A stretch of 64,000 bases of DNA from Zingiber officinale (GCF_018446385.1 NC_056003.1:21945198-22009197); one strand, 5' to 3'. Shown: positions 43,888 through 55,054, counted from the stretch's first letter. Made by a program: numbers and translations. Notes: generated by a model not told the origin, from the sequence alone.

Positions 43888-46276
43888 TGTTGGAGTGTAT
43901 ACTAAAAGCCTAGCTTTTGGTATAAACATTTATCTAGAAATAAGAATCACATTGGTCGAATGTCTACATTTATGATAAATGTAGTTGTTCAATTAATTTA
44001 TATTGTAGATGACATGGTGTGTGGTGTCACACACAGAAGATCATGTTATCAGTAGCTTATAAATTATAAACAGTAGCTCACGACCATGATGGAAAGGAAC
44101 AAACCATTGGAAGGTCGTAGTGTAATTAGGTATTAGTTTATCTTGACTATATAATTACACTAGTACACTCAGAGTGTATTGAGTAGGACCATTTGAGGTC
44201 GTTTCTTTTATACTGAATTTATAAAGAAACAAAGACCTCGGTTATTATGGAAGTGTGTGCTCTTAATCCTAATGTAATAACAAGCACATATATTTGATAT
44301 TTATTTCTTTAATTTATCAATGGGTGAGATTTAGTTCGTTGAATCAATAAACCCGATAAGTTGGGAAATGGTATCACTTATAGTGTGTGTTGTTGATTAT
44401 AGAAGGAAACTGTGTCCTAGAGATACTAGGTTGATAATGTCCTCAAGAGGAGCTCATAAAGATTGTCATGTTAAACCCTGCAGGTGGACTTAGTCCGACA
44501 TGATAATAAGGTTGAGTGGTATTACTCTTGGACTTAGATATTAATTAAATGAGTTGTCAGTAACTCACTTAATTAGTGGACATTTGATATCTTAAACACA
44601 GGGAGACTAACACACTCATAATAAGAAGGAGCCCAAAAATGTAATTTGGGATTGGTGCGGTAGTTCAATGATAATTCTCTAGTAGAATGAATTATCATTG
44701 ATAAAATTAAGTTGTGTGTTCGGGGCGAACACGGGATGCTTAATTTTATCGGGAGACCAAAACCAATTCCTCCTCTCGGTCCCTATCGTAGCCTCTTATT
44801 TGTAGAAGTTTTATACCCACCTATACCCACCTTCTATACCCACTAATAAGGGGCCGGCCAAGCTAGCTTGGGAACCAAGCTAGGGCCGGCCTAGGTATAT
44901 TATTTGAACCCAAGCTAGTGGGGCCAAATTAAATTAAAAAGGATTTTAATTTTAGTTTTATTATGTGGAAGAAATAATTTTTAAAGAGAATTAAAATTAA
45001 AATATCTCTCTTGTAAAAGATCTACAAAGATTAAAGAAAGAGATTAGATCTCTTTCCTTATTTGTAGATTGATGAGTTATTTTATTTTCTCTTTAAAAAT
45101 TATCCACATGTTGATAAAATTAAAATTATAGAAATTTCCTTTATCAACCATGAAGAGATTTTTAAAGAAAAATTTTATTTTTTAAATTTCCGGAAACAAA
45201 TTAGGAAGTTTTAATTTGTTGATTAAAACTTGTCTAATTTATTTCCTCTAGAAGTGGCCGGCCATTAGAGATTAAATTGGGAAATTTTATTTAATTTTTC
45301 TCAATTAAATCATGTCAAGGAAATTAAGGAAATTTTATTGTAATTAAATTTCCTAATTTGCCTAGGCCAAGGAATATAAAAGAAGGGGTGAGGGTGCCTT
45401 CACAAGACACAACATCTATTATTCCTCTCCCTCTTTTGTTCCTTGGTGTGGCCGGCCAACCTCTCCCTCTCTTCCTCTTGTGGTGGCCGAACCCTACCCT
45501 TCTATTGGAGCTCTTGTGGTGGCCGGATACTACTCGGAGAAGAAGAAGAAGAAGGAGAGAAAGCTAACATCTCTTGGAGCTTGGTTAGTATTTTGTTTTT
45601 CTTCCTTGGTGAAGCTTCCTCTTTGTTGGCGAACCTAGCTAGGAGGAGAAGAAGGTGATTGGTGGTTTCTCGTCTCGGAAGATCGTTGCCCACACAACGT
45701 CCGAGGTTAGAAGAGGAATACGGTAGAAGATCAAGAGGTTTTTCTACAAGGTATAACTAGTAAATTTTATTTCCGCATCATGCTAGTTATTTATGGAAAT
45801 AATACCAAATACAAGAGGCTTACGTTCTAGAATTTCGAATATGTTTTTCAAGTTGTGTTCTTTTGTTTCTTTCTTTTCCTTGTGATTTGATTGTTCTCTT
45901 TGGTTAACCTAAAGTTATTTTAGGAAATTAAATATTAGCTTTCTATTAAAGGTTTTGTCTAGTCGGTGGTGGTTGCTCCCATATCCAAGAAGGTCATGTG
46001 CCTCGCCACGTCAGTACTGGGAACCTTTTATGGAAATTAATATTTAATGGAATTAATAACTTAAGGAGACTTGGGTCGAACGTGTTAAGTTCCGCAGGAG
46101 ATCCAAGTCAAAACCTAAAAGAACAAATAGATTAAGTTTTGGATCAAACGTGTTAAGTTCCGCAGGCGATCCAAAATTTAATTTAAAAGAACACATGGTA
46201 GCTAGGAAAAGGTTCAGACCTTTGTACAAAAATTTTGTACAGTGGAACCTATAGGTTTTCCGAGTAGCAACCAACA
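43888..46276 (+). repeat. Solo copia LTR inserted in an LTR of its own family
   Basis: 2389 bp, TGTTGGAGTG...GCAACCAACA, with perfect target duplications TATAT (43883-43887 and 46277-46281). TATA box TATAAAAG lies at 45375-45382. A large palindrome (GGCCGGCC...AAGCTTGG-type arms) spans 44852-44891. The frames around 45358-45693 follow A/G-rich low complexity and are not genes. Confidence 0.93.
44852..44891. repeat. 17-bp inverted repeat with GGCCGGCC ends
   Basis: The arms GGCCGGCC-AAG-CTAGCTTGG and CCAAGCTAG-GGCCGGCC pair apart from a 2-3 base bulge, with GAA between them. Confidence 0.75.
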
Positions 46277-46281
46277 TATAT

Positions 46282-47464
46282 GACGTGTTGTTGATTATAG
46301 AAAGAATCTGTATCCTAATTATTTATGCTGATGATGTCCCCTTGAGGAGCTCATAAGGATTATCATGTAAACCCTGCAGGTAGACTTAGTCCGGCATGAT
46401 AATAAAGTTGAGTGGTACTACTCTTGGAATCAGATGTTAATTAATTGGGTTGTCAGTAACTCAATTAATTAATAGGCATACGATATCTTAAACACAGGGA
46501 GATTAACACACTCATGATAAGAAGGAGCTCATATTGTAATATGGGATTGGTGCGGTAGTTCAATAATAATCCTTTAGTGGTATGAGTTATTATTGATGAA
46601 CTTGAGTTGGGTGTTCGGGCCGAACATAGGAAGCCCAAGCCTATCAGGAGGCCTAAACCAATTCCTCCTCTAGGCCCCTGTTGTAGCCTCTATATAAAGC
46701 CTCGCATCCACCCATCCATAACTTGGTTTGGTTTAACATGGTTTGGTTTAACTTGGTTTTGGTTTGATTTTCTCCATCCTCCTAGGGTCGGTGGCAAGGT
46801 TATAGAAAGGGAGATTTTTTCTAAACAGAATTCTGTTATTTTTCTTTCTTTGTAACCGATGACAAAGGTTATAAAAGGAGTAGGTGGTGTCCCCTAAAAC
46901 CTAATTTTCCCACAAACCTTCTCTTCTCCTTACCTAGGGCCGGCGACATTCCACCTCCTCCTTGGTGTTCGGCGCCCCCCCCCCCCCCTTCCTTGGTGGC
47001 CAGCGCCCCCTCCTCCTTGGTGGCTGATGCACTTCCTCCTTGGTGGCCGACACCCTCTCCTCCTTGGTGGTCCGCGGATTGGAGAAGAAGAAGAAGATTA
47101 GAAGGTGTCCCATCCTAGAGGCGCCTTTTATAACTGACGGTTTGGAGTAACGAGGGGGAGGGTGGTTGTTGTCTTGGTAGATCGTCGCCCACACGATGTC
47201 CAAGAAGAGAAGAGGAATACGACAAAAGATCAAGAGGTCTTTAGCTACAAAGGAAAGGTACAACTAATTCTTTAACTTCGCTGCGTAATTAGTTAGTTTT
47301 CTTTGTATTATTTTTGGAATACCAACACAAGAGACCAGCGATCTTGTACTTCGATCAAGGTGTGCTTTGATCACTCAAGAACTTGCTTGATTGATCAAAC
47401 ACATATTTGATCGAACATGCGGGTTGCTAGGAAAAGTTCTGTTCTTGTACAATTATTTTGTACA
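46282..47464 (+). repeat. Copia LTR (family TGTTGGAGTGTATAC), right part of the split copy
   Basis: Resumes at the point corresponding to about 44391 of the nested LTR (GTTGTTGATTATAGAA). It has its own TATA box TATAAAAG (46870-46877) and reaches GGTTGCTAGGAAAAGTTC and the TTGTACAATTATTTTGTACA palindrome (about 47445-47464); its true 3' end is not reached or is overlapped by the next LTR. Confidence 0.75.
46930..47075. repeat. Imperfect minisatellite and C14 homopolymer
   Basis: Four to five copies of CCTCCTTGGTGGCCGRCGC-like text with a run of 14 C at 46975-46988. The homopolymer is a likely site of length error in assembly. Confidence 0.75.
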
Positions 47465-47848
47465 GGAAAATTGAAACAGAACGGAATTCCAGCGCCTTCA
47501 CCGCTCACAGTGATCTCCCGAAGAAATCGATGAAGTTGTCGGGTGTCGTTGTTGTCAGAAGCACGATCACAGGTAACCGGAAAGTACTTCAAGGTTCACG
47601 AGCCAAATCCCCAACCTCTCAGATGTTCTTCTTTGCTCGACGCACCTCTGATCACCGTCGTCTCTGCCTTCACCTTATGCTCTTGCCCTTCCCATGGCTT
47701 GGATGCACCATTTATAAGAAGATTGAGGAAGACGAAGGGGAATGAACGTCCCTTCGTCTCCTTGGCATTTGCCGCAAAGAGAGACGTTTGCAGCAATGAT
47801 ACAAATGAAGGGGAAATTGTGCCCCTTTATCTCTTGCAACGACCAACA
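47465..47848 (-). repeat. 3' LTR start of copia C (or a separate copia LTR)
   Basis: On the minus strand it begins TGTTGGTCGTTGCAAGAG at 47848, immediately after AGTGGGAGA (47849-47857), a polypurine tract. The left border with the plus-strand LTR is ambiguous because both contain a TTGTACA palindrome. The 95-115 residue frames here are not supported. Confidence 0.65.
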
Positions 47849-48185
47849 TCTCCCACTCGTCCAAGTCAATCCATAAGGTTGGTCACATAGACCATGTCAG
47901 TCACATAGACTACGAGGTGATCATGTCATAATGTCAATGCCAAATATTAATTGGCCACAAAGACCGATTAAGTCATATAGACTATTTGACGATTAGGTCA
48001 CGAAGACCAGAGCAAAATTAATTAGTCACAAAGACCAAATAAGTCACTTAGACCAAATAAGTCACATAACCTTTATGATGATCAAGTCACGAAGACCAGA
48101 GCATTAATTAGTCACAAAGACCATATAAGAATATCCATTCCATACATTAGGGAAAATGGTTCGTGCAACAACAAGTATACTGAGC
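47849..48185 (-). other. Copia C 3' untranslated region
   Basis: Polypurine tract at 47849-47857, then a region of repeated TCACAAAGACCA / GTCACATAGACC words (47885-48125), a short imperfect tandem repeat. No coding sequence. Confidence 0.6.
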
Positions 48186-48373
48186 ATTTATTGCTAAGAA
48201 GATGTTCGAATCTCGGCAAAGCCGAGGTAAATGTCTCCCTCATGTGCTAATCACTATTCCAAAGGCTAGTAGCCGCCCGTGATTTACCTCCTCCGTGTTG
48301 ACCCTGGGACGAGTTGGCAGGGGTGCTCGGGAAAGCGTATTCGCCTTTTGCCACAATTTATTGCTAAGAAGAT
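48186..48373 (+). mobile_element. 5'-truncated SINE with an 18-bp target duplication
   Basis: The 152-bp insert 48204-48355 lies between identical ATTTATTGCTAAGAAGAT copies (48186-48203 and 48356-48373). It begins at a B-box-like GTTCGAATCTC and carries GCCGAGGTAAATGTCTCCC, GGCTAGTAGCCGCCCGTGAT and a pyrimidine-rich CGCCTTTTGCCACA end. The A box is missing, as expected for incomplete reverse transcription. A SINE-free paralogue is at 35215-35410. Confidence 0.88.
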
Positions 48374-49388
48374 TGTTACACCTTATATAGCTGCTCTTTA
48401 GAATGAATCAGAGACATCAATGACTTGCCTTTACCCTAGATTAAATTATTTACATCATTATGAACATATCTAATCCCTCATATTGACTATATGTTAAGAG
48501 TATGTTCAATATCTTCAATTAAACAAATTATTCACAATTATATTTTATGTACTGAACTAAAAATGTAACTGGTACCGGTGAATAAATATCACAGATATAA
48601 ATCAATCTTAATCTTTCTTTTAAGCTAAAATCTATTCATTCTAATCAGTTGCTTTCCTAGTTATGCTCCATAGACCGAATCATCCATAGTCAATAGGAAA
48701 CATGCTAAAGTAGCAGACATTGATTAGAACTTCAAGTAGATAGCTAAATAGTCACTTAGGGTAAGATTGAGATTAACTTATAATCTCAAGGGGCTCACAT
48801 AGTAGAGAAGCAGGGATCTATTCTCCTACTACCCTTCTTGTCGCCATAGCACATGTGGTATGAATCACATGCTACGATGTTATTCTCTTTACTAAAAAGA
48901 GTGCATGTTTTTTTTTAAAATTTAACATCGTACAGATTTCGATCTAGACATTCCTAATGTCTAATCTTGAATTCAACACATGAATTCCAATCTAGCCTTA
49001 AGAAGATTCAGTAAATGGTGGTGCATTTACTCTGATCATTACATAAATGATCTCATCTTGACACAACTATCAAGGCGACCTTAACTTACGGGTATGTCTC
49101 TATTCATAGCTACATAAGCTATCCCATAAGCAACGGTCTTACCTCTATTCGTACTTAACAAATAGAGATGATTGTCCATGTGAGGGGACCAATCTCAATC
49201 TGCTAACATGCTTATCGAGACTTTTTATTCGAATATAATAAAGACATATACACTGAATAGATCATGATATTTTTCATTTATCAAAATATTTTTACAATAA
49301 GTTACATTCTTCGAAGTCCCAAAGACTTCACATGTCCATGAAATAACTCTTTAGTCAACAACTTAATAAAAGGATCAACAAGCATATT
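48374..49388 (-). other. Copia C region downstream of RNase H
   Basis: About 1 kb of noncoding sequence between the SINE and the RNase H stop. It begins as a paralogue of 35260-35410. Confidence 0.5.
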
Positions 49389-49774
49389 TCATGTAGGGAT
49401 GTACTCAAGAATTATCTTTTTCTTGTCAACAATATCCCTTACATAATTATACTTAATTTTTATATGCTTGCCTTTGTTATGATATTTGGGATCATTGGAA
49501 AAAGCTATTGCAACTTGACTATCACAGTACACTGTAACAGGACTCTCACTGTCCTCAGCAATCTTCAGATGTTTCAGAAACCTTCTTAGCCAGACAACCT
49601 CTTGTACAACCGCTGCATAAGCCACATACTCAGTTTCCATTGTTGACAAGGCTACACAAACCTGCTTCTTGCTATTCCATGAGATGACGTCACCATTCAG
49701 CAAGAAGACATAGCCAGATGTGGATTTTCTATCATCAAGGTCCCCTGCCAAATCTGTATCTGTGTAGTCACTTA
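49389..49774 (-). pseudogene. Copia C RNase H C-terminal part
   Basis: Copia RNase H degrades the RNA of the RNA:DNA hybrid. The minus frame reads DYTDTDLAGDLDDRKSTSGY, VISWNSKKQVCVALSTMETE, VWLRRFLKHL, VTVYCDSQVAIAFSNDPKYH and HIKIKYNYVRDIV, all standard copia blocks, including the active-site Asp in YTDTD, the Glu in MET-E-Y and the Asp in YCDSQ. It is cut at 49774 by element D; the preceding residues are at 56828 upward. The frame up to 49898 that seems to extend it reads into D's LTR. Confidence 0.9.
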
Positions 49775-50336
49775 TGTTAGGATCCTTCGTACGGCTAGAG
49801 AGGGGGTGTGAATAGCCAACCCCAAATCGCTCGCGTTTCTTCCTACACTTCGTTAGCGCAGCGGAAAAATAAACTAGAAACGAAAGGAAGAATATCAAAC
49901 CTTAACACAGCGATGTACGAGGTTCGGAGATGATACTCCTACTCCTCGGCGTGTCCGTAAGGTGGACGAGCCCTGTCAATCCGTCGGTGGATGAATCCCC
50001 GGAAACCCGGCTAAAATATACTCCTTCTGGGTGGAGAAACCTCGCCACAAAATCTTGCAACAGCAAGCAAAGAGTACACGAGATACAACAAGAAATACAA
50101 GACAATATGAATACAACAACACTAGCTTGCCTTCTCGTTGTCGACTGAAGTCCCAGATGAAGCAACAACTTCACGGACGGATGCCAACAAGCAACTCAGC
50201 AGCAGCTGATCCAGTCGTGGAATGAAGCTCACGCGAAGCTTGCGAAGAAGAGCTCAACAAAGCTCAAGCACCAGAACAGCAGCTCTGTCGCAGAGAAGTA
50301 GTGGAAGAAGAAGGAGTGCAGCAGCAGCCCTCGACC

Positions 50337-50346
50337 CCTTTATACC
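50337..50346 (-). promoter_or_regulatory. TATA box in element D 3' LTR
   Basis: The minus strand reads GGTATAAAGG. A perfect 9-bp hairpin TAGCCGTTG/CAACGGCTA (50370-50392) lies just upstream. The equivalent segment is missing from the 5' LTR. Confidence 0.65.
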
Positions 50347-50398
50347 TGCGAAGAAGACAGCGAAGAAACTAGCCGTTGCGTCACAACGGCTAGAACCC

Positions 50399-50646
50399 TG
50401 ATCGGTCTGTGGACCGATCAGGCCCTGCGCTGATCGGTCCCCAGACCGATCAGTCAGTGCACAGAACCTTCTGTGCGTACTCTGATCGGTCTGTGGACCG
50501 ATCCCAACTCTCGGCTCCCTTTCGCGACATCGTCTCCTGATCGGTCGCCACGACCGATCAGGGAAGCTCCTGATCGGTCCACAGACCGATCAGGCGTCTT
50601 TCTCGCGGCTACTGATCACCTTCTGATCGGTCTGCAGACCGATCAG
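50399..50646. repeat. Palindrome array GATCGGTC / GACCGATC (six copies)
   Basis: Copies start at about 50399, 50431, 50481, 50537, 50571 and 50624. The eight-base arms are almost invariant while the 3-5 base centre varies (TGTG, CCCA, GCCAC, CACA, TGCA). Confidence 0.92.
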
Positions 50647-50734
50647 ATAACTAGTGACTTGGTTTTTGCCCAAGCCAAGTCCCAAGCCTTCCAAACCAAC
50701 ATTCGGTCAACCTCGACCTGTTAGTACTTCATTC

Positions 50735-50897
50735 CTAGCATCTGGTCACTCCCTTGACCTGCTAGAATTCCCACCAAGTGTCCGGTCAATTCCTTTGACC
50801 CACTTGGACTTTCCTCTTCGTGCCAAGTATCCGGTCACTCCTATGACCTACTTGGACTTCCCATCACCAGATGTCCGATCACCCTTGATCCATCTGG
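50735..50897. repeat. Covarying double-stem cassettes H1-H4 in element D U3
   Basis: Each cassette has an outer arm, T-C-C/T, an inner arm, a short loop and both arms in reverse. H1: outer CTAGCA/TGCTAG, inner GGTCA/TGACC (50735-50765). H2: CCAAGTG/CACTTGG, GGTCAA/TTGACC (50774-50807). H3: CCAAGTA/TACTTGG, GGTCA/TGACC (50823-50855). H4: CCAGATG/CATCTGG, GATCA/TGATC (50867-50897). The copy in the other LTR is at 55955-56117. Confidence 0.9.
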
Positions 50898-51148
50898 ATT
50901 TTTCCCTTGCCCGGCTTCACTCACCAGGACTTTCCATACTGCCTAACATCCCAGTTAGGACTTTCTCACTGCCTGGCTTCACTCACCAGACTTTCCAATC
51001 GCCTAAATCCATCTGGACTTTCTCACTGCCTGGCTTCACTCACCAGGACTTTCCACACTGCCTAACATCCCAGTTAGGACTTTCCCACTGCCTGGCTTCA
51101 CTCACCAGGACTTTCCAGCTGCCTAACATCCCCGTTAGGACTTTCCCT

Positions 51149-51340
51149 CGTGCCAAGCTCCCCGCTTGGACTTCTCCGTGCCAAGTCTCCATACTTGGAC
51201 TTTTCCAGTGCCAAGTCTCCATACTTGGACTTTTCCCGTGCCAAGTCTCCATACTTGGACTTTTCCCGTGCCAAGTCTCCATACTTGGACTTTTCCAGTG
51301 CCAAGTCTCCATGCTTGGACTTTTCGCGTGCCAAGCTCCC
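51149..51340. repeat. 30-bp minisatellite in element D U3
   Basis: Units start at 51149, 51178, 51208, 51238, 51268, 51298 and 51328. Each contains CCAAGT-CTCCAT-ACTTGG, a 6-bp inverted repeat, followed by ACTTTTCC. Confidence 0.95.
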
Positions 51341-51595
51341 TGGGTGGACTTTTCCCGAATCAGGTCAACCTTGACCTAAGGTTGCACCTACAATCTCCCA
51401 AACACCTATTCTTGTCAAACATCAAGAATAGAACTCTCTTACGAGTGTCAAACATCAACATGCAACTCAACTAGGTCAACCTCGACCTAAGGTTGCACCG
51501 ACAATCTTCCTAAGTCAAACATCAAAATACAACTCGAGTCAAGTCACCTCGAGTCGGGTCAACCAGGTCAACCTTGACCTAAGGTTGCACCAACA

Positions 51596-53525
51596 ATCTC
51601 CCCCTTTTTGATGTTTGACAAAACCCATAATCAAGTTAGGTTAACCCGATAACCTAACTTAGGTTTTCCAACCATCTTCCAATGTCCAATGTTCTTTCCT
51701 TGAACATTCTCTGGACATTCTCCCCTTAGGTTAACCCGATAACCTAACTTGGGTTCTCCAATAATTCTCCCCCTTTTTGACACACATCAAAAAGAATTTC
51801 AATGTTCTTTTCTTGAACATTCCTTGACATTCTTTCCCTAGCTTAGGTTAACCCGATAACCTAACTTGGGTTCTCCAAATAATTCTCAAATGAACACTCT
51901 CCCCTTTTTGACACACATCAACAAGAAAAAAAGGAGGGTATCAAGGTCAAGAGTTTCTTCCTAATGAAAGTCTCATACCTTTCATTGAAACTCTTAATTT
52001 CCCCCTTGATACTAAACTCAACAATCAACTTAGTGATAATCCCATATCACTAATCCTCAAAAGTCTTAAGGAGTAAAAACTCCCCCTAAAAGTCAACTCC
52101 CCCTTGACAATTAGGTAAAAACTCCCCCTAAAGGTCAACTCCCCCTTGACTATTGCACCAACAATGTCTTGGAGAGTTTCAAACCTTTAGTAATCCACAA
52201 AACCCAACTTCCAGCTGAAATTTCAGGCCAACAGCTGAAAATCAGAAACTGGCACGCTCTGATCGGTCCCCAGACCGATCAGCCCTTCACCAGATCGCAC
52301 TCGTGCTACTGGAACTCACTGGATCGGTCCGCAGACCGATCCACAATACTCTGGATCGGTCCGCAGACCGATCAGAACTTACCTGGATCGGTCCCCAGAC
52401 CGATCCAGACTCTGATAGTCAGTTTTCTGAAATTTCCTTCCCGAAATTCAGAAACTCCTAGAAAATTCCAGAAAATTTGAAAAATTGTAAAATTTTGAGG
52501 ATACATTCCTCATAACATATACTATCATGGAAAAATAATTTTCTATGAAAATAGTTTCCATTTTCAAATTTTGATACAAAATTCGAAAACTTTGAAATAG
52601 TTCAAAGTTAGGTCAATTTTGTATCACAATGTTCAATGATGAATGCTATCACTAGGAAAGCTTCATCAAGGTTTTTCAAATCAATTTTAAAATGATTTTA
52701 AAACCATTTGAATTTAGGACCATAATCTTAGGGCTAGATGTACATGACTTGTACACAAGCTTTCCCTATGATCCTTCATTTCTTGAATTAGGCTCATCTA
52801 GGTACAAAAACTATGCACCTTGATCCCAACTCATGATCCTAATATCTCACATACATCTAAAGTGTATCAAACACATCCAAGTCAATGTTGATGTGAGATA
52901 TGGGTTTAGGTATCTTAGACTAAGGTCTCATGCATTTTCTAAACACAAATTTGATCTCAAAATCAAAATGTGTTTTTCATCCTTAAATCAATTTCATTGA
53001 TTATTAATGCAAGAGATGATGACATGACATAAAATGATATCATAAGTAAAAACATGTGCCAATGTCATGATGTCATGGCATAAAGTTTGAAAACTTAAAT
53101 AAACATGACATATAGATAACCTAAGCATTATCATAACATTTCAAATGATAATAAAATAAATATGATGTCATGGCATGGCATATGGCAACCAATCATGGCA
53201 AGTTAGTACAAATAAAATACCTAAATTCCCTATCTAAGTATCCTTAGCCTTTGCTAACTTAAAATCTAACCCTAGATTGCCCATATATCCCTAAGAGAAA
53301 ACCAAAATCCCAATTATGGTATTTCTCTAGGTTTTCTTAAATTGTGCCAAATAAGATTAAAATCGATATTTTTCAAATATGGCACAATTTACTCTTCAAG
53401 GAGTAAACGATAATTCCTTTTCATTTTCAAAGATTCACAAAACCTTGAAAATGCTCCTTGAGTGTCAATTTCCTCAAAGTTGGGTTAACTACCCTTCTTA
53501 TTGGAGTTGACACTCTCTAACCCAT
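51596..53525 (-). other. Element D noncoding interior between gag and 3' LTR
   Basis: Polypurine tract (minus AAAAAGGGGGAGAT) at 51596-51609, then repeated TTAGGTTAACCCGATAACCT blocks (51635, 51725, 51843), AGTCAACTCCCCCTT blocks (51980-52155), four GATCGGTC palindromes (52258-52406) and A/T-rich text to 53500. No pol-like protein in any frame. Confidence 0.8.
52258..52406. repeat. GATCGGTC / GACCGATC palindromes in element D interior
   Basis: Four copies at about 52259, 52322, 52352 and 52384, the same arms as in the LTR array but in the internal region, 660-810 bases from the 3' LTR. Confidence 0.9.
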
Positions 53526-55007
53526 TTATGGGGTAGAGAAGATGCTCCTAGGAACCCAATACCTATTTGAGCTCATTGGGTTCACTAAATATTCACTAGG
53601 GATGACTTCCCTAGCAACCCTCCTAATGGCCCTCTTAGGCTTTGAAGCCTTGGTCATTTGGGTCTTGTCAAGGTCAACTATAGGGGTGACTCCCCTTGTA
53701 ACCTTGGTAATGGTCTTCCTAGCCCTAGGTTTTGTTCCATAATCGAATGGAACATTGTGGTAAGTGGGCTTGACCATTTGGGACTTAGGTTTGTGACCCA
53801 AACCTTTCTTGTCCTTGGACTTGAGTTTTTGACTCTTAAACCCTAGAGATGACTTCTCCATGTTTTTAAGAGCCTTTTCTAAATTATCAAGTCTTGACCT
53901 CAAGACTTGATTTTCTCTCTCTAATACCTCAAGTTTTAATTTGTCATTTTCTCTTGAGATATTCCTAGGCATGTGTCTAGTCTTCTTGGGATTTCTACCT
54001 AGGTTTTCCTTAACTTTAGAAGCGTTAATCCTAGGGTTGGTATTTCTAGTGTTATCCTTACCTAGGCTAACATGTTTAGCTCCTAAGCACATGTATTGGT
54101 TCCTAAAGTTAACATGCTTATCATTATTAACAATTGCAACAAAACTACTAGCATGAGTTTTATTAGAATTGCAATAATGAACCTTAGAGGTTACCTTAGG
54201 GTTTGCCTTAGCTCCCCCTATCGTTGTACCCGGTCTCTTGCCCTTGTGAGGTTGCCTCCCCCTCGGACAATGGCTCCTATAGTGTCCCCTTTGCTTGCAT
54301 TGGAAGCACACGATGTGCTCCTTGCCCTTGCGTTTCGGGACTCCAGCTTCCTTGACCTTTGGCACCGGTGGAGTCTTTCTTACCCTCTTTGGACACTTAC
54401 TCTTGTAATGTCCATGTTCCCTACACTCAAAGCACATAATGTGTAATTTAATTGAACTTAAATTGCTTGAGTTACCTAGGGTTGAGGGTGGAGATGAGCT
54501 TTCTTCTTCAACCCTTCCGGAGGTGGAAACTTCTTCTTCTTGCTCCGAACTTGAACAAGAGGAACTCTCCTCCTCTTCTTCCTTGGATGTTGAGTAGCCC
54601 TCAACTCTCAATTCGCTCCCTCCATGATGTGAGCTACTTGGCTCACTAGGCTCCTCTTCATGGCTTGAAGTGGAGCTCTCCTCATGAAACTTGGCCAAGT
54701 TGTTCCACAACTCCTTGGCGTTGTTGTACCTATCTATCTTGCACAAAACATTATTAGGTAACGCAAATTCAATAATTTTTGTTACCTCGTCATTGATTTC
54801 GGATTGTCGGATTTGCTCTTTCGTCCACTCCTTCTTCTTGATAGGTTTTCCTTCCTCATCCATCGGAGGGGAAAACCCTTCTTGTACACAAAACCAATTT
54901 AACATATTAGTCCTAAGAAAATACATCATCCTTACCCTCCAATACGTGAAGTTGTCGTGAGACTCGTAGAAGGGTTGAATCGTGATATCTTCTCCATAGA
55001 GATCCAT
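53526..55007 (-). CDS. Element D Gag (two zinc knuckles), intact
   Basis: Copia particle protein, 493 residues from the ATG at 55005-55007; the longer 513-residue reading would begin at a GTG inside the primer site, so the first ATG is chosen. The N-terminus has the copia gag start (FTYWRVRMMYFLRTNMLNWF) and part of the UBN2 region to LWNNLAKFHEES. There the usual UBN2 remainder is replaced by a Ser/Glu-rich stretch. CCHC knuckles lie at about 192-205 (CFECREHGHYKSKC) and 234-247 (CFQCKQRGHYRSHC), then a basic region, a coiled-coil-like KLKLEVLERENQVLRSRLDN and the C-terminal NRYWVPRSIF, comparable to NLYWVPKSCL of E1. No pol follows. An open frame suggests recent activity or selection for supply of Gag. 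Confidence 0.92.
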   Translation of the reverse strand: MDLYGEDITIQPFYESHDNFTYWRVRMMYFLRTNMLNWFCVQEGFSPPMDEEGKPIKKKEWTKEQIRQSEINDEVTKIIEFALPNNVLCKIDRYNNAKELWNNLAKFHEESSTSSHEEEPSEPSSSHHGGSELRVEGYSTSKEEEEESSSCSSSEQEEEVSTSGRVEEESSSPPSTLGNSSNLSSIKLHIMCFECREHGHYKSKCPKRVRKTPPVPKVKEAGVPKRKGKEHIVCFQCKQRGHYRSHCPRGRQPHKGKRPGTTIGGAKANPKVTSKVHYCNSNKTHASSFVAIVNNDKHVNFRNQYMCLGAKHVSLGKDNTRNTNPRINASKVKENLGRNPKKTRHMPRNISRENDKLKLEVLERENQVLRSRLDNLEKALKNMEKSSLGFKSQKLKSKDKKGLGHKPKSQMVKPTYHNVPFDYGTKPRARKTITKVTRGVTPIVDLDKTQMTKASKPKRAIRRVAREVIPSEYLVNPMSSNRYWVPRSIFSTP

Positions 55008-55054
55008 CTCTAGCCCGTGCTCCCCCGGGTGTTGATCCGTCGAAGAGCGGCCTC

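Larger units (their letters stand above)
49775..51595 (-). repeat. Element D 3' LTR
   Basis: 1821 bp, minus TGTTGGTGCAACC...GGATCCTAACA. It keeps the full U3-R structure: hairpin cassettes (50735-50897), a 30-bp minisatellite (51149-51340), a GATCGGTC palindrome array (50399-50646) and TATA box (50337-50346). The 241-residue plus frame at 50654-51379 is a by-product of the 30-bp period. Confidence 0.95.

Noticed and set aside
50654-51379. 241-residue plus-strand frame with repeated CQVSILGLF text
   Set aside because: It follows a 30-bp minisatellite in an LTR; the period is a multiple of three, so every frame stays open.
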